Shown: positions 16,707 to 25,452, counted from the stretch's first letter. The stretch is 51,236 nucleotides of DNA from Deltaproteobacteria bacterium (GCA_026388735.1 JAPLJG010000096.1:1-51236), one strand, 5' to 3'. Translations and numbers: made by a program. The notes: generated by a model not told the origin, from the letters alone.

Positions 16707-18503
16707 TTAGGCAAATACGTATAAAACGAGCGCAACAGCAACAAAGGATACCGCATAAAAAATGTTGTACTGCAACTGGCCGCTCTGCGCCCGTCGCACC
16801 AAGCCACCGACGCCGCGCACCGTTTTCGCCAGACCGTCCACCACGCCGTCAATGGCATTCCAGTCAAACCAGGACCAGAATTGGGCCGTGGTCATCAGCG
16901 GAATCAGGCCAACGTAACGATACCCTTCGCTGACACAGCTGTCCGCCCACTGGATGGGCCTTCTGGCAAGCCAGAAAAAACCGCGGCCACCCATGCGGTA
17001 GAACCAGTCCAGATCGAGGCTGATCTTGGGCTCCGGCGCCAGTTTCTTGATGAGCAGGAAGAAGCCCAAAGCGGTGAAGAGCAGGATCTGCATGGTTTCC
17101 GAGATATGATAGGCGGTGTATGGGTGATACTCCGCTGCCGCCTGCTGATAAGGCAGCATGTTGTACAGATAGGGGGTGTAGCTGCCGATCAGGATGCAAA
17201 GAAACGCGGCGATCCCCATGCCAAGCTGCATGTTCCATGGCGGATCAGCAGCCTTGTCCCAGGTCTCCTGGCTGCAATTGTTTTTACCGAACCAGATAAA
17301 ATAGGGCACCTTGAGACCGGTGTGGAGAAAGGTTCCGGCCGAGGCCATGGTCAGTAAAAAACCAGCCCAATAGTTGTGGACCTCAAATCCCGCAGAGACG
17401 ATCATCGCCTTGCTGACAAACCCGGAAAAAAGCGGGAAGGCGGAGATCGACAGCCCCCCGATCATGGTAAAAACAAAGGTCCTTGGCATCTTCTTGTAGA
17501 GGCCACCCAAATCGCTGAACTTGCTTTTGCCGGTCATGTGCAGCACCGAACCGCAGCCCATGAACAACAGCCCCTTGTAGAGGATATGGGCAAAGGCGTG
17601 GGCGCAGGTGCCGTTGATGGCAAGTTCGGTGCCGATGCCCACCCCGGCCACCATGTAGCCGACCTGACTGATGATGTGGTAGGCAAGGAGCCTTCGGGAA
17701 TCGTTTTCAAGCACCGCGTAGACCACCCCGTAGAGGGCCATGCAGACACCAAGGGGGACCAGGATTTCCATCCCGGCAAAGGCCCGGGCCAGGGCGTAGA
17801 TCGCGGTTTTGGTGGTGAAGGCACACATGAACACCGCGCCGGTAACGGTCGCTTCCCCATAGGCGTCGGGCAGCCAGGCATGGAACGGCGGCACCGCAGC
17901 GTTCAAAAGAAAGCCGATCATAATCAGATAAGTGGAAATGCTCGGGCTGCCTACCCCGATGGGACCAAAGGAGAGATCCCCACCAGTGGCCTGATAGCGA
18001 AGAACGAGCCCGGCCAGCAGGGCAAGGCCGCCGGCGGTATGCACCAGCAGATACCGGTAGCCGACCGCCTGGGATTCGGGCCGTCTGCGGAACCAGACAA
18101 GAAAGACCGAGGCAAAGGCCATCAACTCCCAGAAGAGAAAGAGCACCAGGTAGTCACCGCAGAAAATAACCCCCAGCGAACCGGCCACATAGAGCCAGGC
18201 CGCGACATGCTGAAAATCATCCTCCACATGGAGCCCGTAGATGGTGCCGATGATGCACATCAGGGTCATGATGTAGGCAAAAACCATGGTCAGCCCATCC
18301 ACCCGGCCAAAGGTGAGATACCAGTCGAGAAAGCGAACCACCCCGAAGGTGCCGTTCTGCCCCTGCATGGAAAGGACATCCAGAAAAGCCAGGGTCGGGA
18401 CAATGATCAGATAGGGCCGCTTCAGCCATTTCGGCAAAAAGGGCAGGATAAAAGCGCCAACAATGAGGATCAGGGATGGGTGCAGCCAAAAATTAGTTAT
18501 CAT
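16707..18503 (-). CDS. nuoL: NADH-quinone oxidoreductase subunit L
   Basis: NuoL, 598 residues from the ATG at 18503, which has a GAGGA ribosome-binding site and overlaps the preceding small gene by 11 bases. TM5 Glu in LFLFWELMAFASVF; channel region PPFHAWLPDAYGEATVTGA followed by the Lys in TTKTAIYAL. The C-terminal quarter (WFDWNAIDGVVDGLAKTVRG, then GQLQYNIFYAVSFVAVALVLY) resembles the NuoL-specific end after the lateral helix, which separates it from the shorter MrpD-like subunit upstream. It would sit at the distal tip of the membrane arm. Confidence 0.85.
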   Translation of the reverse strand: MITNFWLHPSLILIVGAFILPFLPKWLKRPYLIIVPTLAFLDVLSMQGQNGTFGVVRFLDWYLTFGRVDGLTMVFAYIMTLMCIIGTIYGLHVEDDFQHVAAWLYVAGSLGVIFCGDYLVLFLFWELMAFASVFLVWFRRRPESQAVGYRYLLVHTAGGLALLAGLVLRYQATGGDLSFGPIGVGSPSISTYLIMIGFLLNAAVPPFHAWLPDAYGEATVTGAVFMCAFTTKTAIYALARAFAGMEILVPLGVCMALYGVVYAVLENDSRRLLAYHIISQVGYMVAGVGIGTELAINGTCAHAFAHILYKGLLFMGCGSVLHMTGKSKFSDLGGLYKKMPRTFVFTMIGGLSISAFPLFSGFVSKAMIVSAGFEVHNYWAGFLLTMASAGTFLHTGLKVPYFIWFGKNNCSQETWDKAADPPWNMQLGMGIAAFLCILIGSYTPYLYNMLPYQQAAAEYHPYTAYHISETMQILLFTALGFFLLIKKLAPEPKISLDLDWFYRMGGRGFFWLARRPIQWADSCVSEGYRYVGLIPLMTTAQFWSWFDWNAIDGVVDGLAKTVRGVGGLVRRAQSGQLQYNIFYAVSFVAVALVLYVFA

Positions 18504-18744
18504 AATAATCCTCACGGGTCATGATTCCCCGATGACCAAACCACTTGGAAACAATGATGATCACCACGCAGGCGATAAAGCCGAAGACCGCCCAGAAACC
18601 TGGAATACGCTCAACCGCAGTATGGGCATGTTCCTTGGAGACAAAGAGAACGTCCCAAGCCACCACAAGCGCCAGCCCGACATAGGACAGACGGATGACC
18701 AGCTTCAACCGGTCACGCAGAAAATCAATCAGTTTCAATATCAT
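18493..18744 (-). CDS. small membrane protein of the nuo cluster (function unknown)
   Basis: An 83-residue protein with two predicted membrane helices (about residues 16-36 and 50-67), a basic first segment and a charged tail ending TREDYYDN. It overlaps the MrpD-like gene upstream by 4 bases and nuoL downstream by 11, so it is almost certainly translated with them. I do not recognise a named family. An accessory or assembly subunit of the membrane arm is a guess from position only. Confidence 0.7.
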   Translation of the reverse strand: MILKLIDFLRDRLKLVIRLSYVGLALVVAWDVLFVSKEHAHTAVERIPGFWAVFGFIACVVIIIVSKWFGHRGIMTREDYYDN

Positions 18745-20246
18745 CCTGTCACCGCCTTGACAAAGTTCATCATAAAATCAGGGTAGATGCCGATGACCAC
18801 CGAGATAATCGCGGCAATCATGATGGGCACCACCATGGCCAAGGGCGCCTCCTGTATCCCGGCATAGGCTTCCCCCTCCGGGCGTTTGCCAAAAAAGGCC
18901 CGATAGGTTACCGGCGCAAAATAGGCCACATTCAGCAGGGTGCTGGCCAGTAGCACCAGCAAAATCCCGATATAATGGGACTCCATTTCCATGGTCCCAA
19001 CCAGAAGCTTCCACTTGGTAACAAAGCCGGCAACCGGCGGTGCCCCGATCATGCTGAGAGAGGCGATAGCGAAGGCCCCAAAGGTAAAAGGCATACTCCG
19101 GCCAAGGCCGCTCATCTCTGAGATGGATTTCTTATGAGTCGCCACATAGATCGCCCCGGCGCAGAAAAAGAGGGTGATCTTGGCAAAGGCATGGTTAGCG
19201 ATATGGATCAGCCCACCCTGAATACCGTTGGGGGTAAGAAGGGCCACGCCCAAAATGATATAGGAAAGCTGGCTCACCGTGGAATAGGCAAGTCGCGCCT
19301 TGAGGTTATCCTTGGACAGGGCAATGATCGAGGCCACCAAAATGGTAAAGGAGACAAAGTAGGCGGTGGGGATACCAAGATTCAAGCTATGCATCAGGTC
19401 GGTACCAAAGACATAGAGCATGACCCGGGTTGTACAGAACACCCCGACCTTGACCACGGCCACGGCATGCAACAAGGCGGAGACCGGAGTCGGGGCCACC
19501 ATCGCCCCGGGAAGCCAGTTGTGGAAGGGCATGAGCCCGTTTTTGGCAAACCCCAGGAGGCAAAAGACATAGAGCATGGTCACCAGGGCGCCATGGGCAT
19601 CGACGGTGCCACTGGAAAAAATGCCGGTACGGATATTGTCGGCAAAATCCAAGGAGCCGGTGAGCACATAGATGAGAATCATGGCTGGCAGCACCAGCCC
19701 CTTGGCCGTGGTGGTCAGATAGACGATATACTTCTTGGCGCCCTCGTATCCCTCTTCATCCTGGTGATGGGCAACCAGCGGGTAGGTGCAGACGCTGACA
19801 ATCTCATAGAAGAGATAGAGGGTGAAGAGATTGTCGGAGAAGGCCACGCCGATGGCGCCAAACAGGGCCAGGGCAAAACAAGCATTGAACCGGGTCTGCG
19901 CATGCTCATGCAGTCCCCGCATATAGCCGGCGGAATAAATCACCGCCAGCATCCAGAGAAAGGAAGCGACCACGGCGAAGATCATGGAAAAGGCATCGAC
20001 CCTCAGCGTTATGGAGACCCCGGGCAGGAGCTTAAACAGCTGATAGACAATGGTCTTGCCCTCGCCCAAGGGCGCTGGGGCAACGGTGGTGATCATCGAG
20101 GCGATGATGCCAAACATCGTCACCGCCGCGATAAAAGACCACGACTCCCTGATATTGGGCTTGCGACCGGACATCATCACAAGAACGGACCCGGCCAGGG
20201 CCGTTAGTATGGCGAGCAGCGGTTTTACGGAAACAATTGTATCCAT
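18741..20246 (-). CDS. additional MrpD/NuoL-like antiporter subunit
   Basis: A 501-residue Mrp-antiporter-like membrane protein with about 14 helices. TM5 Glu is in LYLFYEIVSVCTYPLVAHH, the broken-helix region is LMPFHNWLPGAMVAPTPVSALLH, and the Lys follows in AVVKVGVF. NuoL, NuoM and NuoN are all encoded separately downstream, so this is a fourth antiporter-like subunit. It lacks the NuoL C-terminal extension and looks more like the MrpD or monovalent cation/H+ antiporter subunit D group. Both key charged residues are kept, suggesting a working ion channel. It lies 20 bases after nuoK and overlaps the small membrane gene. Confidence 0.88.
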   Translation of the reverse strand: MDTIVSVKPLLAILTALAGSVLVMMSGRKPNIRESWSFIAAVTMFGIIASMITTVAPAPLGEGKTIVYQLFKLLPGVSITLRVDAFSMIFAVVASFLWMLAVIYSAGYMRGLHEHAQTRFNACFALALFGAIGVAFSDNLFTLYLFYEIVSVCTYPLVAHHQDEEGYEGAKKYIVYLTTTAKGLVLPAMILIYVLTGSLDFADNIRTGIFSSGTVDAHGALVTMLYVFCLLGFAKNGLMPFHNWLPGAMVAPTPVSALLHAVAVVKVGVFCTTRVMLYVFGTDLMHSLNLGIPTAYFVSFTILVASIIALSKDNLKARLAYSTVSQLSYIILGVALLTPNGIQGGLIHIANHAFAKITLFFCAGAIYVATHKKSISEMSGLGRSMPFTFGAFAIASLSMIGAPPVAGFVTKWKLLVGTMEMESHYIGILLVLLASTLLNVAYFAPVTYRAFFGKRPEGEAYAGIQEAPLAMVVPIMIAAIISVVIGIYPDFMMNFVKAVTG

Positions 20247-20266
20247 GTCCCTTATTCCTTTCCTCT

Positions 20267-20593
20267 CTAACCTTGCAGATCCACGACATCTTCGGTGTCG
20301 ATGGATTTGTAGTTCCGATAGACGGCGATAATTATGCTCAGGGCAATGGCCGCTTCAGCAGCGGCAATGGCCATGATAAACAGGGTAAAAACCTGGCCCA
20401 CTGTGGGATCGGGCGCCAGAAAACGGTTAAAGGCCATGAAGTTGAGGGAGGCCCCGCTCAGGATCAACTCTGCTGAGATCAACATCCCGATAAAGGTCTG
20501 GCGCTGCACCATACCGTAAATGCCGATGCCGAAAAGCAGAGCGCCGATCACCAGATAGGTCTGCAAGTTGTTGCTGAGCACAAGAATGTACAT
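20267..20593 (-). CDS. nuoK: NADH-quinone oxidoreductase subunit K
   Basis: NuoK, 108 residues, three membrane helices. The conserved channel Glu residues are in LISAELILSGASLNF and in the third helix near AAAEAAIALSIII. Its ATG at 20593 shares a base with the nuoJ stop. Full length for the family, whose members have about 100 residues. Confidence 0.95.
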   Translation of the reverse strand: MYILVLSNNLQTYLVIGALLFGIGIYGMVQRQTFIGMLISAELILSGASLNFMAFNRFLAPDPTVGQVFTLFIMAIAAAEAAIALSIIIAVYRNYKSIDTEDVVDLQG

Positions 20594-21117
20594 TACTTAT
20601 CCCTCCCGGCCCGGGCCAGAACCAGCGAGCCGACCACCGCCACCAGCAAGACCACGGAAATCAGTTCAAAGCTCATGCTGTATGTGGTGAGCAAAGACTG
20701 GCCTAGATTTTCAACCGTGCCGCGATTCACCATGCAGAGGGCTGGACGCCACTCTGTTTTCAAAGCCAATCCAGCCAAAGCAAAGACCAAAATACCGCTG
20801 GCCAGAAAAGCCAGGGGGCCGACTAACCCGTTACGGCTGGTAATCTGCTTGAGCTCGGAAGACTCGGCCAGCATCACAGCAAAAATGATGGTAACGCAGA
20901 CAGCGCCCACATAAATGAGGATCTGCATCAGGGCGACAAAGGGGCTGTTGAGATAGTAATAAAGCCCGGCCACGCCAAGAAAACAAAGGGCCAGCCCGGC
21001 CACGCTACGGATCAGACTGCGGGCGCTGGTAGCAATAATCGCCCCGGCCAGCGTGATGCCGATAAAACCGAAAAACAAGAGGCCGGACAGGCCTTCAACC
21101 GTAAGCAAGGACACCAT
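20593..21117 (-). CDS. nuoJ: NADH-quinone oxidoreductase subunit J
   Basis: NuoJ, 174 residues, five membrane helices. The pi-bulge region is YVGAVCVTIIFAVML, preceded by FVALMQILI. The long periplasmic loop before the last helix and the final hydrophobic segment ISVVLLVAVVGSLVLA are normal. The start codon shares a base with the nuoI stop, so the pair is coupled. Confidence 0.94.
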   Translation of the reverse strand: MVSLLTVEGLSGLLFFGFIGITLAGAIIATSARSLIRSVAGLALCFLGVAGLYYYLNSPFVALMQILIYVGAVCVTIIFAVMLAESSELKQITSRNGLVGPLAFLASGILVFALAGLALKTEWRPALCMVNRGTVENLGQSLLTTYSMSFELISVVLLVAVVGSLVLARAGRDK

Positions 21118-21557
21118 CAGTTCTTTGCCTCCAAACGTTTTTTGAGATCAAAGATGTACGCTTCCTTTTTGACACCCGCAAGATTGTAATCCTTGGAAAA
21201 GGTGATTGCCTTAGGCGTGCAGCTTTCGACACAGAGCCCGCACAGACTGCATTTGGTAAAATCAAGGGTGTACTCGGTCAGCACCTTCCCCTTCACCCCT
21301 TCACGCTTCTCGCCATTTACCGTGATGCAGTTCGAAGGACAGGCCTTCTGACACATGCCGCAAACGATGCACTTGGTCTCGCCGGTCTCCTCGTCCTTCA
21401 CCAGCTCGATATGCCCCCGAAAACGCGGGGTCATGGGCAAGGTCTGGTACGGATACTGCACCGTCACCACCGGCTGAAAAAAATACCGGATGGTAATCCC
21501 CAGGCCGACAAACAGGCTCCAGGTCCCGCTGATAATCTCTCTGAGATAGTCGATCAT
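21117..21557 (-). CDS. nuoI: NADH-quinone oxidoreductase subunit I
   Basis: NuoI, 146 residues, holds clusters N6a and N6b, the last Fe-S centres before N2. Two ferredoxin motifs are intact: CIVCGMCQKACPSNC and CSLCGLCVESCTPKA. An amphipathic N-terminal helix and RFRGHIELV are typical. With NuoEFG absent from this cluster, NuoI and NuoB form the exposed electron entry path, so a ferredoxin-like donor is a reasonable inference. It begins 2 bases after nuoH. Confidence 0.96.
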   Translation of the reverse strand: MIDYLREIISGTWSLFVGLGITIRYFFQPVVTVQYPYQTLPMTPRFRGHIELVKDEETGETKCIVCGMCQKACPSNCITVNGEKREGVKGKVLTEYTLDFTKCSLCGLCVESCTPKAITFSKDYNLAGVKKEAYIFDLKKRLEAKN

Positions 21558-21559
21558 GG

Positions 21560-22552
21560 TTAAAACACCTTCAACATGGCACTGGTAAGAATCAGGTTAA
21601 AAAAGGAGATCGGGATCAAAATCTTCCAGGAAAGATTGAGCAGCCCGTAAAAGGTTGTTCTGGGAAAGGTCCAACGTATCCAGATAACGGTGAAGATCAG
21701 GAAATACATCTTGATCAGGAACCAGAGCACCCCTGGAAAAAGCCCCAGGGGGCAATCCCAGCCGCCCAGGAAAAGAATGGTCGCCATACTGGCGCCGATG
21801 ACGATATTGGCATACTCGCCCATGAAAAAGACGCCGAAACCCATGCCGGAGTATTCGGTAAAGGCCCCGGCAACCAATTCGCTCTCCGCCTCGGCCATGT
21901 CAAAGGGCGCTCGGTTGGTCTCTGCCAACATACAAACAAAGAAGATCAGGAAGGCCACCGGCATCAGGGGGCTGGCCGAAAGGTTGAAGATATTCCAATG
22001 CCAGAAACCGCCCTGTTGCTGGAGCACGATGGTATGGAGATTCATGGTGCCGGTGATCATAACCAGGGTCACCACCGTGACCAGCATGGGAATCTCATAG
22101 GCCACGTTCTGGGAAACCACACGGGCCGCGGAGATAACCGCATATTTGTTGCGCGAACCCCAGGCACCCAGGAGAAGGCCGAGCACGTTCACCGAGGCAA
22201 AGGCAAAGATGGCCAAAAGACCGATGTCAAGATTCCTCGCCACCAGCGTTTCGCCGAAGGGAATGGTGACAAAGCTCATGATCGCGGGGACCATGACCAG
22301 GATCGGGGCGATCTTGAACAGGACAGGATCAACCCCGGCCGGAACAATGAGCTGCTTGGTCATCAGCTTGATGCCATCGACCAGAGGCTGGAACAGGCCA
22401 AAGGGGCCAACCTCCTTGGGACCGATCCGGCGCTGGATATGCGCGGCCTCTTTCCGTTCCAGCCAGACCAGATAGGCGGCGTTCAGGGCGGCGAAGGCGA
22501 TGACACCCACCAGGAATGCCAGCAGCCGTATTATTTCAGGATCCACATACAT
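21560..22552 (-). CDS. nuoH: NADH-quinone oxidoreductase subunit H
   Basis: NuoH, 330 residues, eight helices, forms the quinone tunnel with NuoB and NuoD. Signatures are ERKEAAHIQRRIGPKEVGPFGLFQP near the N-terminus and the acidic funnel loop AETNRAPFDMAEAESELVAGAFTEYSG. Its C-terminal IRWTFPRTTFYGLLNLSWK is also standard. It lies 11 bases after nuoD. Confidence 0.96.
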   Translation of the reverse strand: MYVDPEIIRLLAFLVGVIAFAALNAAYLVWLERKEAAHIQRRIGPKEVGPFGLFQPLVDGIKLMTKQLIVPAGVDPVLFKIAPILVMVPAIMSFVTIPFGETLVARNLDIGLLAIFAFASVNVLGLLLGAWGSRNKYAVISAARVVSQNVAYEIPMLVTVVTLVMITGTMNLHTIVLQQQGGFWHWNIFNLSASPLMPVAFLIFFVCMLAETNRAPFDMAEAESELVAGAFTEYSGMGFGVFFMGEYANIVIGASMATILFLGGWDCPLGLFPGVLWFLIKMYFLIFTVIWIRWTFPRTTFYGLLNLSWKILIPISFFNLILTSAMLKVF

Positions 22553-22563
22553 AACGAAGCTCC

Positions 22564-23682
22564 TTACCTGTCTATCTCGGGGATGACCAAATCCAGGCTT
22601 CCCATCAGGGCGAGAGCATCAGGCAACAACATGCCCCGACAGGCCTCGCCATAGAGGCTCAAATTGGAAAAGGTTGGGGAACGGAGTTTCAGGCGGTATG
22701 GGGTGTTGCTCCCGTCGCTGACCACCCGCACGCCAAACGAGCCGCGCGCCGTCTCCACGGCATGATAATAATCGCCCTTGGGGGGTTTGATGATCTTGGG
22801 AACCTTCTCCGCCATGACCGGACCTTCGGGCAGCTTATCCAGGGCCTGTTCCACAATGCGCAGACTCTGCTCGATCTCGTCCATCCGCACCATGTAACGG
22901 GCCATGGAATCGCCCTGCTCGTACACCGGTACCTCAAAGTCCATTTCCGGGTAGATGGAATAGGGCTCATGCTTGCGCACATCAAAGTTGATGCCGGAGC
23001 CCCGGCACACCGGGCCGGTTGCCCCGTATTTGCGGCACATCTCCGCAGAAATCGGCCCGACTTCCTGGAGTCGTTTCATCAGGATGATGTTCTTGGTGAC
23101 CAGGTTATGGTACATGGGCATCCGATCACGGAGACGCTTGATAAAGGCCCGGGCTCCGGCAACAAAATTATCATCGATGTCGTTGTACACCCCGCCAAAG
23201 CGGAAATAGCAATAGGTAAGGCGTGAACCGGTCACCGATTCCAACAGATCAAGAATATGCTCTCTGTCGTCAAAGGCATAGAGCAGCGGGGAAAATCCGC
23301 CGAGATCCAGAATAAAGGCACCAAACCAAAGGAGATGACTGGAAACCCTATTCAGTTCGGAGGTGATCACCCGCAGGTATTCGGCCCGCTCCGGCACCTC
23401 AATGCCTGCGGCTCGTTCCACCACGGAGACATAGCCATGGTTGAAGGCCAGGGCATGGAGATAGTCCATCCGGCCGGTGTTGGGCAGGAACTGGGCCCAG
23501 GTCCGGTTCTCCCCCATCTTCTCATGCATGCGGTGGATGTAGCCCAGAACCGGCTCCGCCTCGACGATGTACTCGCCGTCCATGGTCAGCTTGACCCGCA
23601 GAACTCCATGCGTGGCAGGATGCTGGGGTCCGAGGTTTAAGACAAATGTTTCATTGGCTTCACTTTCGGCAAAGGCGCTCAT
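22564..23682 (-). CDS. nuoD: NADH-quinone oxidoreductase subunit D (49-kDa homologue)
   Basis: NuoD, 372 residues, related to the large subunit of [NiFe] hydrogenase but lacking its metal ligands. Conserved blocks: LGPQHPATHGVLR, with the quinone-binding His, then GYIHRMHEKMGENRTW, ARGSFGVRVVSDGS and the C-terminal GSLDLVIPEIDR. The ATG overlaps the nuoC stop by 4 bases. NuoC and NuoD are separate here, unlike the fused NuoCD of E. coli. Confidence 0.96.
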   Translation of the reverse strand: MSAFAESEANETFVLNLGPQHPATHGVLRVKLTMDGEYIVEAEPVLGYIHRMHEKMGENRTWAQFLPNTGRMDYLHALAFNHGYVSVVERAAGIEVPERAEYLRVITSELNRVSSHLLWFGAFILDLGGFSPLLYAFDDREHILDLLESVTGSRLTYCYFRFGGVYNDIDDNFVAGARAFIKRLRDRMPMYHNLVTKNIILMKRLQEVGPISAEMCRKYGATGPVCRGSGINFDVRKHEPYSIYPEMDFEVPVYEQGDSMARYMVRMDEIEQSLRIVEQALDKLPEGPVMAEKVPKIIKPPKGDYYHAVETARGSFGVRVVSDGSNTPYRLKLRSPTFSNLSLYGEACRGMLLPDALALMGSLDLVIPEIDR

Positions 23683-24251
23683 GGGCGAAAATCCTTCAGC
23701 AGGGGATGAAAATCAGCATCTTCCGGCAACAGCAAGGGGACAAGATAGGGGTGGCCGACAAACTTGATCCCGAAGAAATCATGGGTTTCCCGCTCATGCC
23801 AGTTGGCCCCAGGATAGATCTGCGAAATGGTAGGAACCTCCGGCTTGCTGCGCGGCATCCTGGTTCTGATCGTCACCCGGCAGAGCGACTCGTAATGATT
23901 GAAGTCGTACACCGCCTCCAGCGCGTCTTCAGGAAGCTCGCCCTGTTCTGCGACCGGCTCGGCTGGGGGCGGTTCTTCTCCTGCGGCCGTAGCTGCGTCA
24001 GCCTTGGCCTTGGCCTCGGCGGCAACTTTTGCCTCGGCTTCCTTGCGCAGGGCCGCCTGCTCGCCCAACCAGTCCACCCCGGTAACAGCCTCGATGAAAA
24101 ACCCTTCCGCGTCCAGCACCGAGACTGCGGCGACAAGCTGCTCTGGGGCAACCTGCACGTCCAGGGCAAAGCCTTTGCGGTCATATTCCGTTTCGCTTAT
24201 TGCCTCAGCCCCAACGGCGGACAGTTTCTGTTTGATCGCGGCACAATTCAT
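23679..24251 (-). CDS. nuoC: NADH-quinone oxidoreductase subunit C with an Ala/Glu-rich insert
   Basis: NuoC (30-kDa homologue), 190 residues. The C-terminal family signature is IYPGANWHERETHDFFGIKFVGHP (residues 145-168, given here as its two halves IYPGANWHERE and THDFFGIKFVGHP). Residues about 63-111 are a low-complexity Ala/Glu/Lys then Pro-rich insert between the two halves of the domain, which I do not see in ordinary NuoC. The ATG at 24251 has GGAGG upstream and lies 2 bases after nuoB; an earlier in-frame ATG at 24278 would overlap nuoB. Confidence 0.92.
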   Translation of the reverse strand: MNCAAIKQKLSAVGAEAISETEYDRKGFALDVQVAPEQLVAAVSVLDAEGFFIEAVTGVDWLGEQAALRKEAEAKVAAEAKAKADAATAAGEEPPPAEPVAEQGELPEDALEAVYDFNHYESLCRVTIRTRMPRSKPEVPTISQIYPGANWHERETHDFFGIKFVGHPYLVPLLLPEDADFHPLLKDFRP

Positions 24252-24253
24252 GA

Positions 24254-24751
24254 TCAACCCACCTCCACTCGTGGCCATCTGCGGGAACCCGTCACCTTTT
24301 CTTCCAGCTCCAGAATTCCCTCGATCAAAGCCTCGGGACGCGGCGGGCAGCCGGGGATGAACACATCCACCGGAAACAGCTTATCCGCTCCCTCGACAAT
24401 GCCGTACTGGCCGTCAAAAACAAAGGGCCCGCCGGAGATGGCGCAGTTGCCCATGGCGATGACCCATTTGGGCTCTGGCATCTGGTCGTAGAGCGTTTCC
24501 ACGGCAGCGGCCATCTTCTTGCTGATGGTGCCAGCAACGATCATCACGTCGCACTGGCGGGGGGACGGCCGGAAAACCTCGGCGCCGAACCGAGCCAGAT
24601 CAAAGCGGGAGGCACCGGTGGCCATCATCTCAATGGCGCAGCAGGCAAGACCGAAGGTCATGGGCCAGAGAGAATTGGCTCTTCCCAAGGCAAGCAGTTT
24701 GTCAAGCTGGGCAAACTGAACTATCGCGGGCTGTAAATTTTGCGTTCCCAC
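24254..24751 (-). CDS. nuoB: NADH-quinone oxidoreductase subunit B
   Basis: NuoB, 165 residues, carries cluster N2, which passes electrons to quinone. Cluster ligands are in LACCAIEMM (the adjacent Cys pair), MGNCAISGG and [14 protein letters not shown] chose the GTG at 24751 because GGGAG sits 7 bases upstream. A TTG at 24772 would add seven residues but has no visible ribosome-binding site. Either start overlaps the end of nuoA, by 31 or 52 bases, so translation is coupled. Confidence 0.94.
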   Translation of the reverse strand: MGTQNLQPAIVQFAQLDKLLALGRANSLWPMTFGLACCAIEMMATGASRFDLARFGAEVFRPSPRQCDVMIVAGTISKKMAAAVETLYDQMPEPKWVIAMGNCAISGGPFVFDGQYGIVEGADKLFPVDVFIPGCPPRPEALIEGILELEEKVTGSRRWPRVEVG

Positions 24752-25143
24752 TTGAACACTCCCTTTTTCCAAGCATAGATGATTATCAATGACAGAATTC
24801 CGACAAAGATCAGGATCTCAAGAAAAGCCCGGAGGTCGCCGATATTGAACCCGGCCTGCCCTGTCCTGTTGTAGACAAGCGCCACCGGAAACAAAAAGAG
24901 GATGTCCACGGCAAAGGCCACAAACATCAGGGCATAGAGATAATAGACAATGCCGAAACGAATCCAGGCATCACCGATGGGCTCCATGCCGCATTCGATA
25001 AGCTGTTTTGTTTTCCCCTGGGTGTTTCTGGTGGACCGGGGGGCAAGGAGGAGGGCAATAATAAACGGACCCACCGCAAAGCCCAGGCCGCCCAAGAAAA
25101 AGGCTGCCACATAGAGAATATCAAGAGTTGCCTGCTGTTCCAC
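24721..25143 (-). CDS. nuoA: NADH-quinone oxidoreductase subunit A
   Basis: NuoA, 140 residues, three membrane helices. The family loop [27 protein letters not shown] contains the Cys and acidic residues that face the quinone site (region shown as [11 protein letters not shown] and [10 protein letters not shown]). [13 protein letters not shown] is the second helix signature. First gene of the nuo cluster, with a good promoter about 50 bases upstream. It ends in TAG, so amber is used as a normal stop in this genome. Confidence 0.96.
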   Translation of the reverse strand: MEQQATLDILYVAAFFLGGLGFAVGPFIIALLLAPRSTRNTQGKTKQLIECGMEPIGDAWIRFGIVYYLYALMFVAFAVDILFLFPVALVYNRTGQAGFNIGDLRAFLEILIFVGILSLIIIYAWKKGVFKWERKIYSPR

Positions 25144-25192
25144 GACTGTATGCTCCTTAGGTTGAAGCGCATTATGCGAATAGCTTCCGGTC

Positions 25193-25221
25193 TAAATAGC
25201 CCTATCAAAAATTGATGTCAA
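25193..25221 (-). promoter_or_regulatory. promoter of the nuo operon with a 16-bp dyad upstream
   Basis: Minus strand: TTGACA at 25216-25221, 17-base spacer, TATTTA at 25193-25198, about 50 bases before the nuoA ATG. Immediately upstream of the -35, CTGAAT-GAGT-ATTCAG (25229-25244) is a perfect 6-bp inverted repeat. It resembles the TGAAT-N4-ATTCA shape of ArgR and some TetR-family operators; the regulator is not identifiable from this window. Confidence 0.6.
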
Positions 25222-25452
25222 GCAAATACTGAATGAGTATTCAGGAAAAACGCAGCGCGGAAAAACGAGGCGGAAAAACCCTGTTTTTTCCATTTTTTCA
25301 AGAAGTTAAAAGGAGAGATTCACGTAGAAATTTATTCGGGACCGATGAAGACAAAAGCGGGTAAATCGCCACAAATTCAAACCGTTAGCCAAGGTAGAAA
25401 TACTGTGGCGACAACTACCTAGCCCGTGCTTTTTTTATCGTTTTTTTTACTT
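25222..25452. other. intergenic region with pseudoknot-forming potential
   Basis: No convincing gene. The left part holds the nuo promoter dyad. On the plus strand TCGCCAC (25366-25372) pairs with GTGGCGA (25405-25411), and AGGTAG (25392-25397) pairs with CTACCT (25415-25420). These pairings cross, as in an H-type pseudoknot. GCGGG (25357-25361) can pair with CCCGT (25423-25427), enclosing both. Seven T residues follow at 25430-25436, as at an intrinsic terminator on the plus strand. A 25-codon ORF (25345-25422) overlaps it but has a weak start. Confidence 0.4.

Noticed and set aside
25345-25422. 25-codon plus-strand ORF MKTKAGKSP...
   Set aside because: Weak start region, no similarity, and it lies in the sequence better explained by base pairing.
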